Assembly (NCBI GenBank): GCA_024663395.1
Contig: JANFAH010000025.1
Location: 310,001 to 374,000, forward strand
Source of the DNA: Pisolithus tinctorius
Lineage: Eukaryota; Basidiomycota; Agaricomycetes; Boletales; Pisolithaceae
Direction of reading: 5' to 3'
Length of the DNA: 64,000 nucleotides
In this document: piece after piece, positions 12,701 through 26,900 of the stretch
Numbering within the stretch: position 1 is the stretch's first letter
Layout: each line of letters opens with the position of its first letter
Program-made: the position numbers and the translations under genes
The notes under the pieces: generated by a model
What the model saw: the letters and a program-made list of their open reading frames with translations, nothing else
Database searches by the model: none
Told to the model about the DNA's origin: nothing

Positions 12701-15700
12701 AGTTACCTCTTGGGCATACAATCTTGTAGGCCCTACGCTTTGGATTTTCTGCTCTTCCTGATCTGATGCATGGTCTGTAGACGTGCGCAACTTCTTGAAA
12801 GAGAGAGGCTGCTCTTAATTGTCGCGGACCGGGTTGGGAACATATTTGTGTATCTTGAAACTCTCACCGCCATGCACGGTGCCATACAGCGTGGGCACTG
12901 TAAGGCCCTGAAACGGGAAAAGATTGGCCAGGATTTCCATATCGCCTTCGACGAGTCAAAGCGGATGTTGGCTGTTGTTTCGTCAGACAAGGTTTGCAGT
13001 TCTCATTCCATTCACAATGCCGAAACAAGGATGATCGATGAAACCATGTATCGCAGCTTCTATTGCATGTATTTGTATACGATGACGTGCGAGGATTTCA
13101 AGCCCAGGGGAGCGCCATTAACTTGGGTCCTTGGTATGGCGAAGGAGTGCGCATCCGTCACGCCTGCTTTATATGTGGTAGCGAAGAAATACTACTGGTG
13201 GACTCTCAAGCCCAGGCTAGAGTGTTCTCATTGGTAACCATGCAATTCCGGTGAGTCAAGCCTCATACCCGTTGAGTTTTATCCTGCATACCAAATGTCA
13301 ATAGACCTGCAGTTCTTAGCCTACCTCAAGTCCCAACCGGCGTGCATTGCACACCCGATGGGTCCTGCGTATTGGTTCTTCAACCCCATGAGTCTGAGCT
13401 AGCAGTAACTGCTTACCACTGGAGTTCTTTCGGTTCCACGGAGGGCATATCACTCAACATTCCCGATCTTCCTGTTGGCGAACCCCTCGTAGTCACCTCG
13501 CTTATCAAACGCACAGCGGTTCATTTGCTGAAGCTCGATTTATCCACTTGCTGCTGCCAGTCGTATGCACTCGACATTACTCGACGGCATACCGAATTCA
13601 TGTTCCGTGAGCGGGTCAACCGCAATTCTACATCAGCGAGAGCGCACGAAACCGCTCATAACTGCCTCATCGACTGTCACTCAGAGGTGTGGACTCGCTT
13701 TCCTGTATGCGCAGCAGTGCCACGAGAGACTATATCCTCTGCCAGTCTCAGAGGCCAGAAAAGCCTCGTGTTTGTCACGGATCGTAGCTTTGACATGTTC
13801 GCTCCTCATTTCTCTCAGATGATTCACTCTTTCGAACGCACGGCAAGGAAACCTACTGGAAATGCCCTCAAATCGGTGAAGGTGTCCGCTGCCTCATTCG
13901 ACGTCTTTGCGCAGGAGTTATGCGATGGTGCTACATGGAACGTCTCACAGTATCGGGCGGGCGAATGGATCGTTGATTTCTTGTGCTTGATTCCGATCCA
14001 CATTGCGGTGACCAAGGACAATCGCTTCATCCCTCTAAAAGACGGTGTATATTCACCAAGCTTGGAGAGGGAATTACTAGGAGCAGGCATTAACCGCATC
14101 GTAGACAATATTTCTTTCGGATGGTACGAGTCGCTTTTTCAGTCTTACATGGCAACGAAGGTAGCTTCCTTGTCTCATACAATGTTTCTAACTAACAAAG
14201 ACTAGCCTGTCAGAGTGGTGTCGTCCATGGGAGAACAATCTGTTGGAAAGAGTTATGCTCTGAACCACCTCGTGGATACTTCATTTGCTGGCTCCGCAAT
14301 GCGTACGACGGAGGGCGTTTGGATGTCTGTCACCCCGACAGAGAAAGAGCTAATCGTAGCTCTGGACTTCGAAGGTTTGTCAATTCAAATCACGTCCGCT
14401 CGCAATTGTGCAGATTGTTTTCGTTTAGGTGTTCATAGTATCGAACGGTCAACGCAAGAAGACACGCTACTTGTATTATTCAACACTGCTATCTCAAATT
14501 TAGTGAGCGTATTGCTACGAAAATGGGAAGATAGCTAACACCTCTGCAGGTCTTGTTTCGTAACAACTTTGCACTCAGTCGCGATATTACAGGATTGTTC
14601 CAATCCTTCCAGTCTAGCGCTACTGTTCTAGATCCGGCAGAAAACCCTTCGTTATTCCAGTCAACTTTAGTAATCATCATCAAGGTATGCGGTCCGGTCA
14701 AGTGGACATGTCAAAAACTGAAATTCATTCTTAGGATGTCGTTGAGGCGGACAAAGTAGAAATAGGCAGAGAGTAAGTCTGTTCTACGCAAGCCTTTCCT
14801 TGATTGGTTCACCTATTGAATGAAAAGGTTCTCTCTGAAGTTCGAGAAGATTGTTCAGGACGAGCAAGAGGCGAACTTCATCACTCGTCTGCATGCAGGT
14901 CGATTAAACATCATTCCTTGGTGCGTCTGTACTGGGACCATGTGGCTGGCGCATGCTCATATCTCGGCAGGCCTGTCATTGAATCCAAAGAATTCTATAA
15001 GCTATTCACTAAGTTGAAAAGATGCCTGGATCAGCAACCAGTTACGCACCCTGCCGCAGGCGAATTCCTCCACAAGATGAAAACGCTGATGGCAAAACTC
15101 AAGGTACGCATTCAGATACCAGTGGTTATTTCCTTGTTAAAATGGTATTAGGCCAATGATTGGGGAGCCATGTCTCGTATGTCTTGCCCTTGGTGCTCGT
15201 GTAAAACTCTCATAAGCTCTTCACAGAAACCATGGCATCCCATCGAGCCCAGCTTTTGCTGTCATTGCTTCCGAATGCATTGATATATGGTCTGCAAGAG
15301 GTCGCTCCTGAGCCAGAGCCTCTAAAGGTAACTAATCTATATGCGACACCTGGAACGTCTAATTAAGCAGTCATTATAGATCATCGACACTGATACTCCT
15401 GTCCAATTTCCGGATACACAGTCGAGACTGTTCCTCGCGGTCGGAGGGTTTTCACAATCAGAGACTCGTGAGCAAGTACTTAGGGTCTTGCGCAATTCCT
15501 GGGATCGGAACGAAATGCGTCAGCACCTTTCGGATCCTGAATGGGCAGATGGTCTTTCCCAATATCTTGAACAGATCGTCAACTTGCGTATCGACCATGT
15601 GCGTGAATGGCTGACACAAAACCTGTCCCGTTTCCAGACGGGACATGCTAGCATCGAGGAACTACGAAGAACATTTGAGAATGCTTCAGTTGATCTGAGG

Positions 15701-18700
15701 AGCAACGTTCAACTTTGCAGATTGCAATGTGCGAGTTGCCAATTACTGTGCATTCAGAGTCGCTTGCACGATGGTCCACACAACTGCCGAACCGATCACG
15801 CCTGCATCCACCAATGTGATTTCTGCAAGGAAGGCACTGGCGAGAACAGAGCATGCTCTATGATGTGAGTTCTTCATGGCAAACTGACTTCATGCTTACC
15901 GTTTTTACCGGTGGTAGTGGTGGCCACGCAGGAAAGCATATGTAAGATGACATCAACCTTTGTCCGCGGTTGGTATCTTACCATCAACACATAGTTGCGT
16001 CGTGAATGCTCACCTGTGTGGGAAACCTTGCAAGTTCACGGGCAAATTTGGTTGTCTCCATCAGTGCACCAAAGTAGGTACCCTTTACCGCAATTCAACC
16101 CCTCATTCATCTCTCGCAGGTCACCGATCACCCGGACGAACATTTATGTGCTGCTCTAGTCCATGGATGTGGAGAGGTGAACGCTTTGCTGCCGTCTATT
16201 ATTCCCGTTGCTCAGTTTGGACATGTCACTTAGCCTTGTGATTTGTCTGGGATCAAGCTCATTGACGGGTCGACATATGCATGCCCTGGGATCTGTCGCA
16301 TACCAAGGTAAGGCAACTTGAGGGACGAATGCGGAGGCTTATGCCCTTCTAGCGACATCGCTCATGCTCGTCATCGTTGTGAAGCTCGTCTCTGCTCTAT
16401 TACGTGTCAACTGTGTAAGCGGCTTTGTTCTCATCACGATCATATGCATGGGTTGGAGGAAGGAGCAATTCACCTCTGCGGGTGGGTCGGCCGAAGTCCT
16501 GTATTAAGCCACTCTAATCATGATACAGCGAGGAACACCTTTGCTCTGTCGATTGCTCTGTCCCTGGGATATGTGAGATCGAGACTGCACCATATTCCAT
16601 CGAAGCTACTTTCACAGGCAGACATGAAACCTTTCAATATACGAAGGTAACTGTTATTATCTATTTCGCGTATGGAGGGACTAGCGCTGATGGGCCGGTC
16701 CTCTAGTACTCTCAAGGTTCATTCGGTTTCTTTGCGCAATATTGTATTGTTCTGACATGCGACAGTTGCTAAACGGCTCAAATGTGCCAAGTCAATCCCG
16801 CCTGGGCAAATAAAGCACGTCGGTGCACACAATCACAGTCTTGACAAGAAAGTTGTTCATTTCTGCCAAAATAAGTCAGTTGCTTTTGTTTTCTGAAAAG
16901 AAGTGTCGATGACCCGAACGGCTCCCCAGGTGCGACAATTGTGGTTACTTCTGCATACTACCGCTTGGTATGAGTGTCCATGTTGACTTGCGGATTCAAT
17001 AACTAAATTGGATGGAAAGGCCATCCTCAACAAGAACATGAGACACGCCACGGTTCTATGTCTAGCACGCGGTGGATTGTGGATGAATCTGATGACGCTG
17101 CTGCTCTCGAAGTCGAAGGCCGAAAATTCTCCACTAATGACGAGGGTGCTCCTATGATGTGCAATCTTGTGTGTCAGGCGATGGGTCGCCACGTGCATAT
17201 CGATTACTGTCGCGCTGATGACCCAGCTGCTTGCACCGGACGCGACGAGATTCAGCACATTGCGAAGCGTCTACTACCCGATCCTGACCGTCCCAAGGAC
17301 TACATCACTCACAGTCTATTCTGGAAAAAGAGCGGTGCGTATAACCCCTGTAAGTAATCGAAGAAAATGGTTAATCTGAGATCTTTTACCAGGTTTCAAA
17401 GACCCTTATTCTAAGGAAGAGCAAGCCAATTTCGCCAAATGGTAGGTTCCATTTGTTGTATCGCATATACCAAGTAATGTGACACGCAATTTCGACAGTG
17501 ATGCTATGTGCAGTGGTGTGTCCCATTGATTTTCACGCTCTGGGCATATCTGGTGACCATGAAGCAGGCCCGGAACATGCTGGCGACGCTGGGACGCTTC
17601 CTCAACCATCGTACTGTACACTGGCAATGTTCCATCAACCATCGGATCCGCACGGAGCTGCACCTGCTATCGGACATGTATCCAATGACGGTCACCACTT
17701 TACCTGTCGAAATCCTGTTGTAATGCAACATGCATACCATGTGTACGCCAATGATTCTGTTTCTCTAGTTGGGCCAACTAACTAGCTTCTCATTCCTCAG
17801 CATATTCATTGCAGACCGGTGAGAGATACGATTAGTGTTCTGCCGCAGTACGGTTAATCCCATCTAGGTCTGGCTCTATGGCCTCCCAGGATAAAAAGCC
17901 ATTGCCGAACACCCCAGCATCTGGCAAAATTTCTGCTCGCTCAAACAACAGATTCGGTGCGGTGCTATCCTCGCTCTACGGCTTCTGGTCTGCTCGTGCA
18001 GCTGCAATTGGATCAAGTGCTAGCGCAGCTCGCAGAGACGCGTATAGCGTCATTTTGTTCAATAGCCATGTCATGCCTATTATCGAAAACGACTTCACGA
18101 GTGACGCCAATCAGTTGCTTGATGTCGTCTTACCTCATGCGGCGAACGGTGGGACCAACTTTACTGCAGCGATAACTAGTGCTGCGAGTGTCATGGAGAG
18201 ACACTGGAGCACAGAAAGGTGAATGTGTAATCTCGGGGTATTTGTAGACTCGCTTATGGATGGTGACTTTTCAGATCTCCCGTCATCATCTTTCTTTCCG
18301 ACGGCGAGTGCCAGATTGCAGACCAGACTATGCAAGACTTGTGTCGCACTTCTGTTCGTCTTGGGTACTGGAATATACTTTGTTGTCTGGTTTCGTTATT
18401 TTGACGGACATTTTGCAGGAAAGCTGTCTCTTTTCATGCCGTTTCGTTTGGCCGAGATAGCCAAAGTGCAGGTTCAAGTAGGGTGAACCGTCGACAAATC
18501 ACGTCGTCGACTTCCTTGCTTAGAATGGTGCAAATTGCCCAAGACACTCAGAACAATGCACCCAGGGATCCACTCGTGCCTGCCTCTGTGACAGTAATGT
18601 CCTCGTACACCGATGCACTAGATACCGTACGCTATTCCCTTATATTGCTGATGTTTTCGTCTTATTGATCCACCTGAACCATCAACTAGGTACAGCTCGC

Positions 18701-18779
18701 CGAGACATTCCTCGGGATTGCGGAGTCATTGCGGAAACCGAGAGGGTCACTGATGCAACTGAATAATCGCCGTACTTGA
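9764..18779 (+). CDS. Giant GB1/RHD3-class GTPase with Cys/His-rich region and C-terminal vWA domain, copy B1
   Basis: This is the most complete-looking member of the B subfamily. The ATG at 9764 sits in a good context (ACTATGG), the first exon is 9764-10150, and the last is 18690-18779 ending in TGA. I count about 39 introns, giving roughly 2,300 residues. The acidic N-terminus carries EESLYES at 10091-10111. The propeller-like region spans about 12780-13600. The P-loop GEQSVGKS is at 14230-14253 (about residue 1,275), followed by TTEGVW and DFEG (G3), and a candidate G4 in an IIIKDV stretch before 14760. A Cys/His-rich stretch with repeated CxxC, HxxxC and CxFC patterns runs about 15720-17750. 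The vWA domain starts with the split MIDAS DRSGS (about 17815-17880), with a GGTNFTAA Thr and SDGE after it. Compared with A genes the C-terminus is longer, ending in an Asn/Arg-rich tail. Membership is certain by paralogy; function is inferred only from domains. Confidence 0.9.
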
Positions 18780-19237
18780 TTATGTTTGTTTTCATAGCAT
18801 GCAGGATGTAGTCACTTGCCAGGTGTACTTAAATGCAGTGGCCCAATACAGGAGTTAGTCTGGTGACCAGACCAGTACTACTAGGGACAGGCATAGCAGA
18901 GAATGGATGCGCATAGGGCGAGCTATCAGCTGGCATCACGTGACGTCCACGTCCACAAGTGTGTGCACACCGTCGTATTATGTAAGGCGCAATTCAGTAG
19001 CCCGAATTGGCACCAACAGCTTCAACAGATTCCACCGCCTGCTCGTGCTCGTCTTCCAGGAGTCGCACCCACTAGAATGTGGCTGCCAATGCGCCTCTAC
19101 CCTACCCTTCACCGAGCAGGTTGTTCATATCCAGCGTACTTCATGAATGCTGCATCTATTAAGGCTTCGATCTCCACACGAGGTCGAAACTGAAATGCAT
19201 GACTTCCTGGGAAGTTGAGCCGAACTGCTTACAACCT
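18780..19237. other. Spacer after B1, related to spacer after B2
   Basis: No sense-strand gene was found. The sequence matches the spacer 40218-40871 in patches, which supports block duplication. It contains a near-perfect palindrome GTCTGGTGACCAGAC at 18858-18872. On the minus strand around 19010-19180 a short Glu-rich reading frame is partly shared with the other spacer, but both copies contain stops. Confidence 0.5.
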
Positions 19238-20280
19238 CTTTACAATAATCCCTAACTCAAGTATTCCGGAATGAATCAGATAGGCCTACGCTAGAGCCAA
19301 GTACGTGTTCCCACTTCATGAGCGACTGGCCGTCTGTGCTTTTGAACTTGAACATGTCGATGGATGCATGATCGTTGACGTGGTGAAAGAAAGCGAAGCT
19401 GTGGCACGGACCCCCGAAGCCGTAGTTGCAGCAGGGAAAACTCTTGCTCTAGTCGAGCGGGTAACAGACGATAGTCAGTCGGTATATTACTCATCGGCAT
19501 CTTACTCTCAACCGCTTTCTGTAGTCCTCGCTGTATCGGTGGTTCCATTCCTGCAAAGGAACACGCAGCTACTTGTATCATGGTATGTTTCTCATCACCT
19601 CTGGGTTTTCGAGCTCCTCCCTGAACCACTTCCCGCATTCTTGAAGTTTATCATGCATCTTCTCACTGGAAGCGTGCGAGACCCCCTGCGTCTCCAACTT
19701 CAAGCGGTATGGCCCTCCGCCTGACTCGATGGACTCTGCCTCTGCGACAAGTGACACTCGCATCGATATCAAGCTGACATTCAGCCAAGTGACATTATAC
19801 ATGCGATACGCAGTTTCATTCAACCCATCAAGGTGTTACGGTACAAGACGTGCAGTGGGCGCAAGTCTGCGTCTTGGGCATCATCAACTTTGAGAAGCGA
19901 GATTTCATGCTTACCGAGTATGCCGACGGACATGACAACCCAGGATGCTTTGTAGGAATGGATACGGAACGATCGGCATGCAGCTCGCCCTCGTTCTATC
20001 GTCCAAGGCGCCCTGTAATTCATCACAAGAATACCTATCTGTTACCGGCCCATCGGGAGTATAAATGGCGCAGGAATCGAAACTGGAATGCATAAATTGT
20101 TGATGCTATTTCTTCCACGCACCCCAACTATTTTCAACGTCTTCCGTTTTGATTCCGACCTGTGATCCCTATGGAATGCGCCTCGTGGTTTCAATCAAGA
20201 CCCAATGAATGGAACTGTGGGGTAGTAGTTCACAGCACATCTTTGAATGCCAGCTGAAGAGTTGCTCAATGTAGACAGAG
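19238..20280 (+). pseudogene. Decayed VIT + vWA protein gene (relative of 40872-43930)
   Basis: The region aligns with the N-terminal half of the intact VIT-vWA gene downstream. It retains VIT-domain pieces (about 19270-19480, including an AALVERVTDD-like stretch) and a remnant of the pre-vWA region (about 19850-20100). The first coding exon with the ATG has been removed by a deletion just before 19240. The MIDAS segment is disrupted around 20035-20075, several frames are broken, and similarity stops near 20280, so the C-terminal half is absent. It lies directly after B1, just as the intact gene lies directly after B2. It is most likely non-functional. Confidence 0.8.
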
Positions 20281-20904
20281 GACTGTTGCTCGGCTGGAAG
20301 TCTTACTCTCAAAGGTGCCTGCTGAAAAGAGTATGGCTATAGGAAATGTAAGACAGAAAGTTCCCTTCTGCGACGAAAACACATACAACTCTTCCAGGAG
20401 TTTGCCACGATTCCTTGTGGATATTCGCGGTATTCACGAGGTGGATACTAAAGACACAGAAAGGTGTCACTTCATTTGGTGGTTTCACAGTGATAACATT
20501 TAACATTCATCTACCCCTGTTTCCTAAAGACTGGTCCGTCAACTTCCTTGCGAAGAGGCGAAGAGGCCTTCAAGCTGTACAAGACTTGGGATGAAAGTCT
20601 GCCAGAACATTAAGTAAATCCACAGTGACCTTCGATGGTGGATGGTAAATGATGTACGCCATCGCGTTTGAGATGATAGAGCAGTTTGATGGGAATACAT
20701 ACAACTTCAAGTATTTTACATAACAGCTGGTTCTGAATTTTTTTTGGCGAAATGCTGTCCATACATCTAACCTTTCTCTTCGACGTGTCTTCTCTCCTAT
20801 ACATACATGCCCTTTGATCATCACACCCAGTCTCACTTTTGCCCCTCCATGAAGTCAGAGAACAGAAACTTCATCGCGAAGGGGTCCATCGGCCGTGGAA
20901 TAAC
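20281..20904. other. Spacer between VIT-vWA pseudogene and the 3' end of A2
   Basis: No gene, repeat or RNA was recognised. It is the junction between the two duplicated blocks and a convergent 3' region. The first bases before 20904 resemble the 3' end of A1. Confidence 0.4.
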
Positions 20905-23900
20905 TTAATGCATTAACGCCCCTCTGGGCTTCCTCAGCGACTCCGCAATTCCGAGGAAGGTCTCTGCAAGTTGAACCTAATAAGATTCGTCAGCGTAAAG
21001 CACCTGGCAATGATGAAACCGTGTACCGAGTCCAGAGCTTGGTTGTACGACGACATGACTGTAGCAGCGGCCGGTGCGAGTGGGTCTTTCGGAGCCTTGT
21101 TCTGAACGTCTATTGCTATTTCCGCCATTCTGCGTAGGTGTTTCGAGGATCTATCTGGTCCAAATGATACGGCATGGAAGGACACGGCTTTGCTGCAAGG
21201 TGTCATTAGGAATGACGGGAAGAAATAGCTTGAGCTCGTACCCAAGCCGAACGGATGACCGGCACAAATCTTGCATAGTCTGGTCTGCGATGCGACTCTC
21301 TCCATCCGAAAGAAAGATAATGACAGGAGACCTGAGAAGCGACACATCCGTAGGTTAGTTGGAGTCGGGCCGAGCACTGCTCCTTTACCTCTCAGTACTC
21401 CAATTTCGCTCCATGATACCTTGAGCAGCGATAACCGCTGCTGTGAAGTTGGTTCCCACTTTTGCCTGATAAGGCAACAGCTTATCGAGAAGTTGGTCTG
21501 GATTCCTTGTCAAATCGTTTTCGATGACAGTCAGGGCACCATTGTCGAATAGGATAATACTATAGGCGTCTCTGCGAGCTGCACTGTCATTTGATCTGAT
21601 GGCGGCTGCGCGTGCTGACCAGAAACTATACAACGAGGAGAGAACTGCGCCAAATCTGTTGGCTGAACGAGCACAGATTCTGGCTGAGGCAGGAGTGTTT
21701 GGCAATGGCCGTCGATCATTGCGCGACATAGAACTAGACCTGAAACAAGAGTTAGAGTGAGGGTGAAGTTGAGCCGCAAGTACCACTCCCACCGGTCCGC
21801 AACAAATATCCTTGTAAGCCAGTCAGTTCGGGTCATGCAAGAACGATGTAGGTACTTACACGTGAAATGGTTGCTGCATAACGGCAGGGTTACGACAAGC
21901 AAAATGATGCCCATCATTGGATATGTATCCCGCAGCCGGTGCTACAGCATTCAGATCTGTTAGTGGATGGAACATCGGCAATGTGCAATAGGAAGGTTGA
22001 GCAAGATTCCCAGCATCGCCTACGTGTTCTGGGCCTGTTTCGCGGCCATGAGAGGGATCCTAAGCTTCATACCGCTTAGCTTACCGCTACACATAGCATC
22101 ACTGCAGAAATCAGCATTCGATGCTACTCGGCTACTTGAACACCCTACCATTTTGCAAATACTGCTTGTTCTTCTTTCGAGTACGGATCCTTGAATCCTT
22201 GAAAGCATTGGCATCAACATTCGTAACGCGGCTTCAGTACGCGTACTTACCACTTCTTTTCCAGAACAAATTGTGGGTAACGTAGTCCTTTGGCCGTGCA
22301 GGGTGAGGTCGCAGGTGTTTTGTGATGTGCTGAATCTCGTCGTTGCCATGGCAAGCTGCTTCCTCATCAGAGCGACAATAGTCAATATGCACGTGACGAC
22401 CTATTGCTTGGCACACAAGGTTGCACATCATCGGAGCGCCCTCGTCGTCGGTGGAGAACCTTCTCCCTTCAATTTCCAGAACTGCAGCATCGTCAGGTCC
22501 GTCTATGGTCCACCGTGTGCGGGACATAGAGCCGTGGCGTGTTTCATGCTCTTGCTGAGGATGGCCTGTACACCACCTGTTAGGGAGCGGCAGCGAGACG
22601 GGTGTAAACTGATCATACCAAGCGGTAACGTACAGAAATACCCGCAATTTTCACATCTGCCAAATTGAACAAGAATAATTGGAACAAGAATTCGTAGAGC
22701 GACCATCACAAGACCGACCTGGCCTCGCAAAAGTGAATGACTTTTTGATCAAGACTGTGATTATGAGAGCCCTCGTGTTCAGTTTCACCGGGAGGGATTA
22801 GCTTGGCACACTTCAGACGCTTTGCCACTGTACCATGTGAGTTCGGTGTATTTCGGTACGACTACACAACTGACCTTGCGAGTACTGGCATAAGTAGGTC
22901 GTCGGTGGGTTAGCAAAGCTTCAACTCCACTTGTTAACTTGCCTACCTTCGTGTATTGGAAAGATTCGTGCCTACCCGTAAAAGTTGCTTCGATCGAATG
23001 TGGTGCAGTTTCGATCTCACATATGCCCTGCGCAGAACACATAACTGTGCAGAGATGCTCTTGTCTGTTCGGAGATGGGGTTGCGTCAGCCCTCTGTCAA
23101 TCGTTGAAAGATGTCACTGTCAACCCACCCGCAAAGGTGAACCGCCCCATCTTTCAAACCATGCATATGATTTTGATCAGAACATAGCCGCTTGCAGAGC
23201 TGACAGGTGACCGAGCAGAGACGAGCTTCGCATTCATGTTGAAGATGATCAACATCGCTGTTGGTCAGTTAATTTGTTAATTTCCGGAATCCAAGGGCCC
23301 TGAGCGAACCCACCTTGGAATGCGGCAGAAGCCGGGGCACGAATAATCAGATCCATCAGCAAGTTCAAGATCAGATAAGCTACACGGCTGTGAGACGCGA
23401 AATCAACATGTGCGCAACGACCAAAGCGAGGGTTTCACCTTTCCGCAAGCGTGCACTAAGGCAGCGCACAGATGTTCATCATCGTGACCGATAACCTACG
23501 ATATCTGAGCTGCAAGTTACAGTGGTATGACGAGAGCACCCTACTTTAATACAATCGTGAAGGCATCCGAAATTGCCGTCGAACTTGCACGATTTGCCAC
23601 ACAGGTGAGCATTGACAACACATCTGTGTACGGACTGGATATGCACCACTGAGATAATTACGTGAAAGTAAATGCTTACATATGGTTCCCTGCGTGTCCA
23701 GCAGCCATGCCACACTCTCGGAGCTTACCACCAGTCTCTCGACAGAAATCACATTCGTGAATGCACAGGTGATCGGTTTGACAAGCATGGGGGCCATCGT
23801 GGAAGCGGCTCTGGATGCACAACAGTTGACATTGTACGCATTGCAATTTGCAAAGCTGTACATTGCTTTTCAGATCGACAGCGGCGCCTTCAAAATTGCG

Positions 23901-26900
23901 CCGAAGATCCTCCATGCTTGCGTGGCCTGTCTGGAAACGTCCGAAATTCTGCGAAAGCCATCCTTGCACATGATTGGTTCGTAGATTAACGATACCCTCG
24001 AGGTATTGGGACAGGGCCTCCACCCACTCTGAATCAGAAATGTGTTGACGATCGCCATAACGTTCCCAGGAACCCTGGAGGTTCGCTAATGCTTGCTCAC
24101 GAGCCTCTGACTGCGGGGCCATTCCAACTGTGAGGAATAAATGTGATTCAGTGTCAGGTAGCTCCACAGGCATATCAGTGTCAAGGTTCTAAGGGAAATT
24201 AGATCTTGCAAGATAGAGGTGGGTAGGGGCTACCTTCAGCGGCTCTGGCTCAGGATGGACTTCCTGGAAGCCAAAAGCCAATGCGTTCGGAAGCAACGAT
24301 GTCAAGAGTTGCGCTCGATGAGATGCCATAGTCTCTGGAAGAAAGTTAGTGGTACCAAGTCGACCAGTACATACAAGAACGCACGTGACATTGCCCCCCA
24401 ATCATTGGCCTAATGCAGTCTTGATTAAACGAAGACACACTGCAAGTAGTTGTACGAACCTTGAGCTTCGCCATCAACACTTTCATCTTGTGAAGAAATT
24501 CGCCTGCGGCATGATGCGTTACGACTTGCTCGTCCAAACTCCGCTTTAGCGTTGGGAATAGTTTGTAGAATTCCTTCGATTCGATGACAGGCCTGCTAGG
24601 AATAAGACTGCGTCCCAAAAAGTCTGTTTGTAACGCGCACCAGGGAATGATCGTTAGCTTTCCTGCATGAAGTCGAGTGATGAAGTTTGCTTCTTGCTCA
24701 TCTTGCAAGATTCGTTGGAACTTCAGAGTGAATCTGGTGATTTGTGAGTTGCGGTAATTCCATAACTACGAAGTGAACTGACTCTCTAGCTATTTCCGAC
24801 CTATCCGCCTCAACGACGTCCTAAAAGCGATGATCAGGTATTGAAGCGCAGGTGTTACCAGCGTGCTGTACCTTAATAATGATGACTAGAGTCGATTGGA
24901 ATAGCGAGGGGTTGGCTGCAGGGTCCAGAACAGTAGCACTAGACTGGAAGGACTGGAACAACCCTGCAATATCACGACTGAGTGCAAAGTTGTTGCGGAA
25001 AAGGACCTAGAGAGATGTCATTCTTGTTTGTTATTTCATTTCTGCGGGATCACGCTTACAAGATTCGAGATTGCAGTGTTAAAAAGGACGAGTAGCGTGT
25101 CTTCCTGAGCCGACCGTTCGATACTGTGAACGCCTGAAAAGGGATGGGTACCGAGAAAAGTATAACGAATGAATGACAGTCGACAAACCCTCGAAATCTA
25201 GGGCTACGATAAGCTCCTTCTCGGTTGGCGTCACAGACATCCAGACACCCTCAGTCGTACGCATTGCCGATCCCGCAAAAGAGGTGTCCACGAAATGATT
25301 GAGAGCATAACTCTTTCCAACAGATTGCTCTCCCATGGAAGACACCACTCGAACGGGCTGTCAGGTTGTAAGCAGGATCGGGGCGTTGTCAAATAAGCAT
25401 TACCTTGGTTGCCATGTAAGACTGAAAGAGCGACTCGTACCACCCAAAGGAGATACTATCTACGATGCGATTCACCTCAGCACCCAGGAGCGATCTTTCC
25501 AACTCCGTGGAATATACGCCATCTTGGAGTGGGATAAAGCGATTTTCTTTTGTCAACGCAATGTGAATTGGAATCAAACACAGGAAATCGACAATCCATT
25601 CGCCTGCCCTATATTGCGAAACGTTCCACGGAGCGGTGCTGCATAACTCTTGCACAAAGACAGAAAAGGCGGCAGCCGACACCTTAATAGATTTGAGGAC
25701 ATCACCAGTAGGTTTCTTACTCGTGCGCTCAAAAGCGTAGATCATGTCAGAGAAATGTTGTGCAAACATTTGGAAGTCACGGTCAGTAACGAAGACCAGA
25801 CTTCTCTGGCTCCTAAGACTGGCAGAGGATACAGTCTCCCGCTGTACCGCAGCGAGGACTGGGAAACGAATCCAGACTTCCGAGTGACAATCTAACAGGC
25901 AATTGTGTGCTGTTGTATTTTCTGCTCGTTTGGACTCGCTCCGACCAACCTTCTCTCGGAACATGAACTCGGTAACCCGACGAGTAATGTCCAGAGCATA
26001 GGATTGGCATCGACGAGTGGAAAAGTCGAGCCACAAAAGCTGAGCGGCAGTCCTGGTGATCAGTGATGTGACCACAAACGGTTCGCCAACTGGGAGGCCA
26101 GGCATGTTAAGCTCGATGCCCTCTGTCGATCCAAAAGAATCCCAGTGATACGCAGTCAGTGCATGACCACCTCCATGCTCATGGGAAACCAGCAGACACG
26201 ATCCGTCCGGTGTAGAATGTACATTGGAAGGGACGTGGTGGAGGTTAAGAGTAGCGGGTCTGTAAAAAGCAATGAGCGTCTGCTCGCAGAGGGCCACATT
26301 CCACTGACCGAAACTGCATCGTAACTAGAGAGTATATCCTAGCCTGGGCTAGAGAGTCTACTAGCAGGAGCTCTTCACTGCCACTGACAAAGCATGAGTG
26401 ACGGATGGATGTCCCTTTGTTGTACCATGAGTTCAAGTCGATAGAACTTCCTACCGCCTGGAAACCTCGTGTGTCATCGTACACGAAGATGTGCAGCAGT
26501 AGCTAGAGGTAAATGATCGGGCATGAGACATACTGTCAAACTCGAAGTAGACGACCTACGTACCTTGTCGGAAGAGACGATGCTCAACATCCGCTTGGAC
26601 TCGTCGAACGCCAGGACAAAATCTTGTCCAATCTTCTCGCGGTTCAAACTCTTTCCGCGGCCTTGGCTGATGATTGCATCGATGGCGGTTAGGCGATCAA
26701 GATAAACCATCAAATTCCCAACACGGTCCAAGACAATAAGCAGCAACTTCTCTCCCTCGAGCAACTGCGCACGCCTAGCAATGGGTAAATCTTACAGCAC
26801 TTTGAAGAGACGGGAGGATGCGTACAAAATGGTATAACCCTGGGCTAACCTAAATTCATACTTGAAGCGAAAGTGAGGAGAAGGAATAATGGATGCGTCC

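Noticed and set aside
18903..19193. Open frame of 96 codons after B1
   Set aside because: The matching spacer after B2 does not keep the frame, and the translation resembles no protein.
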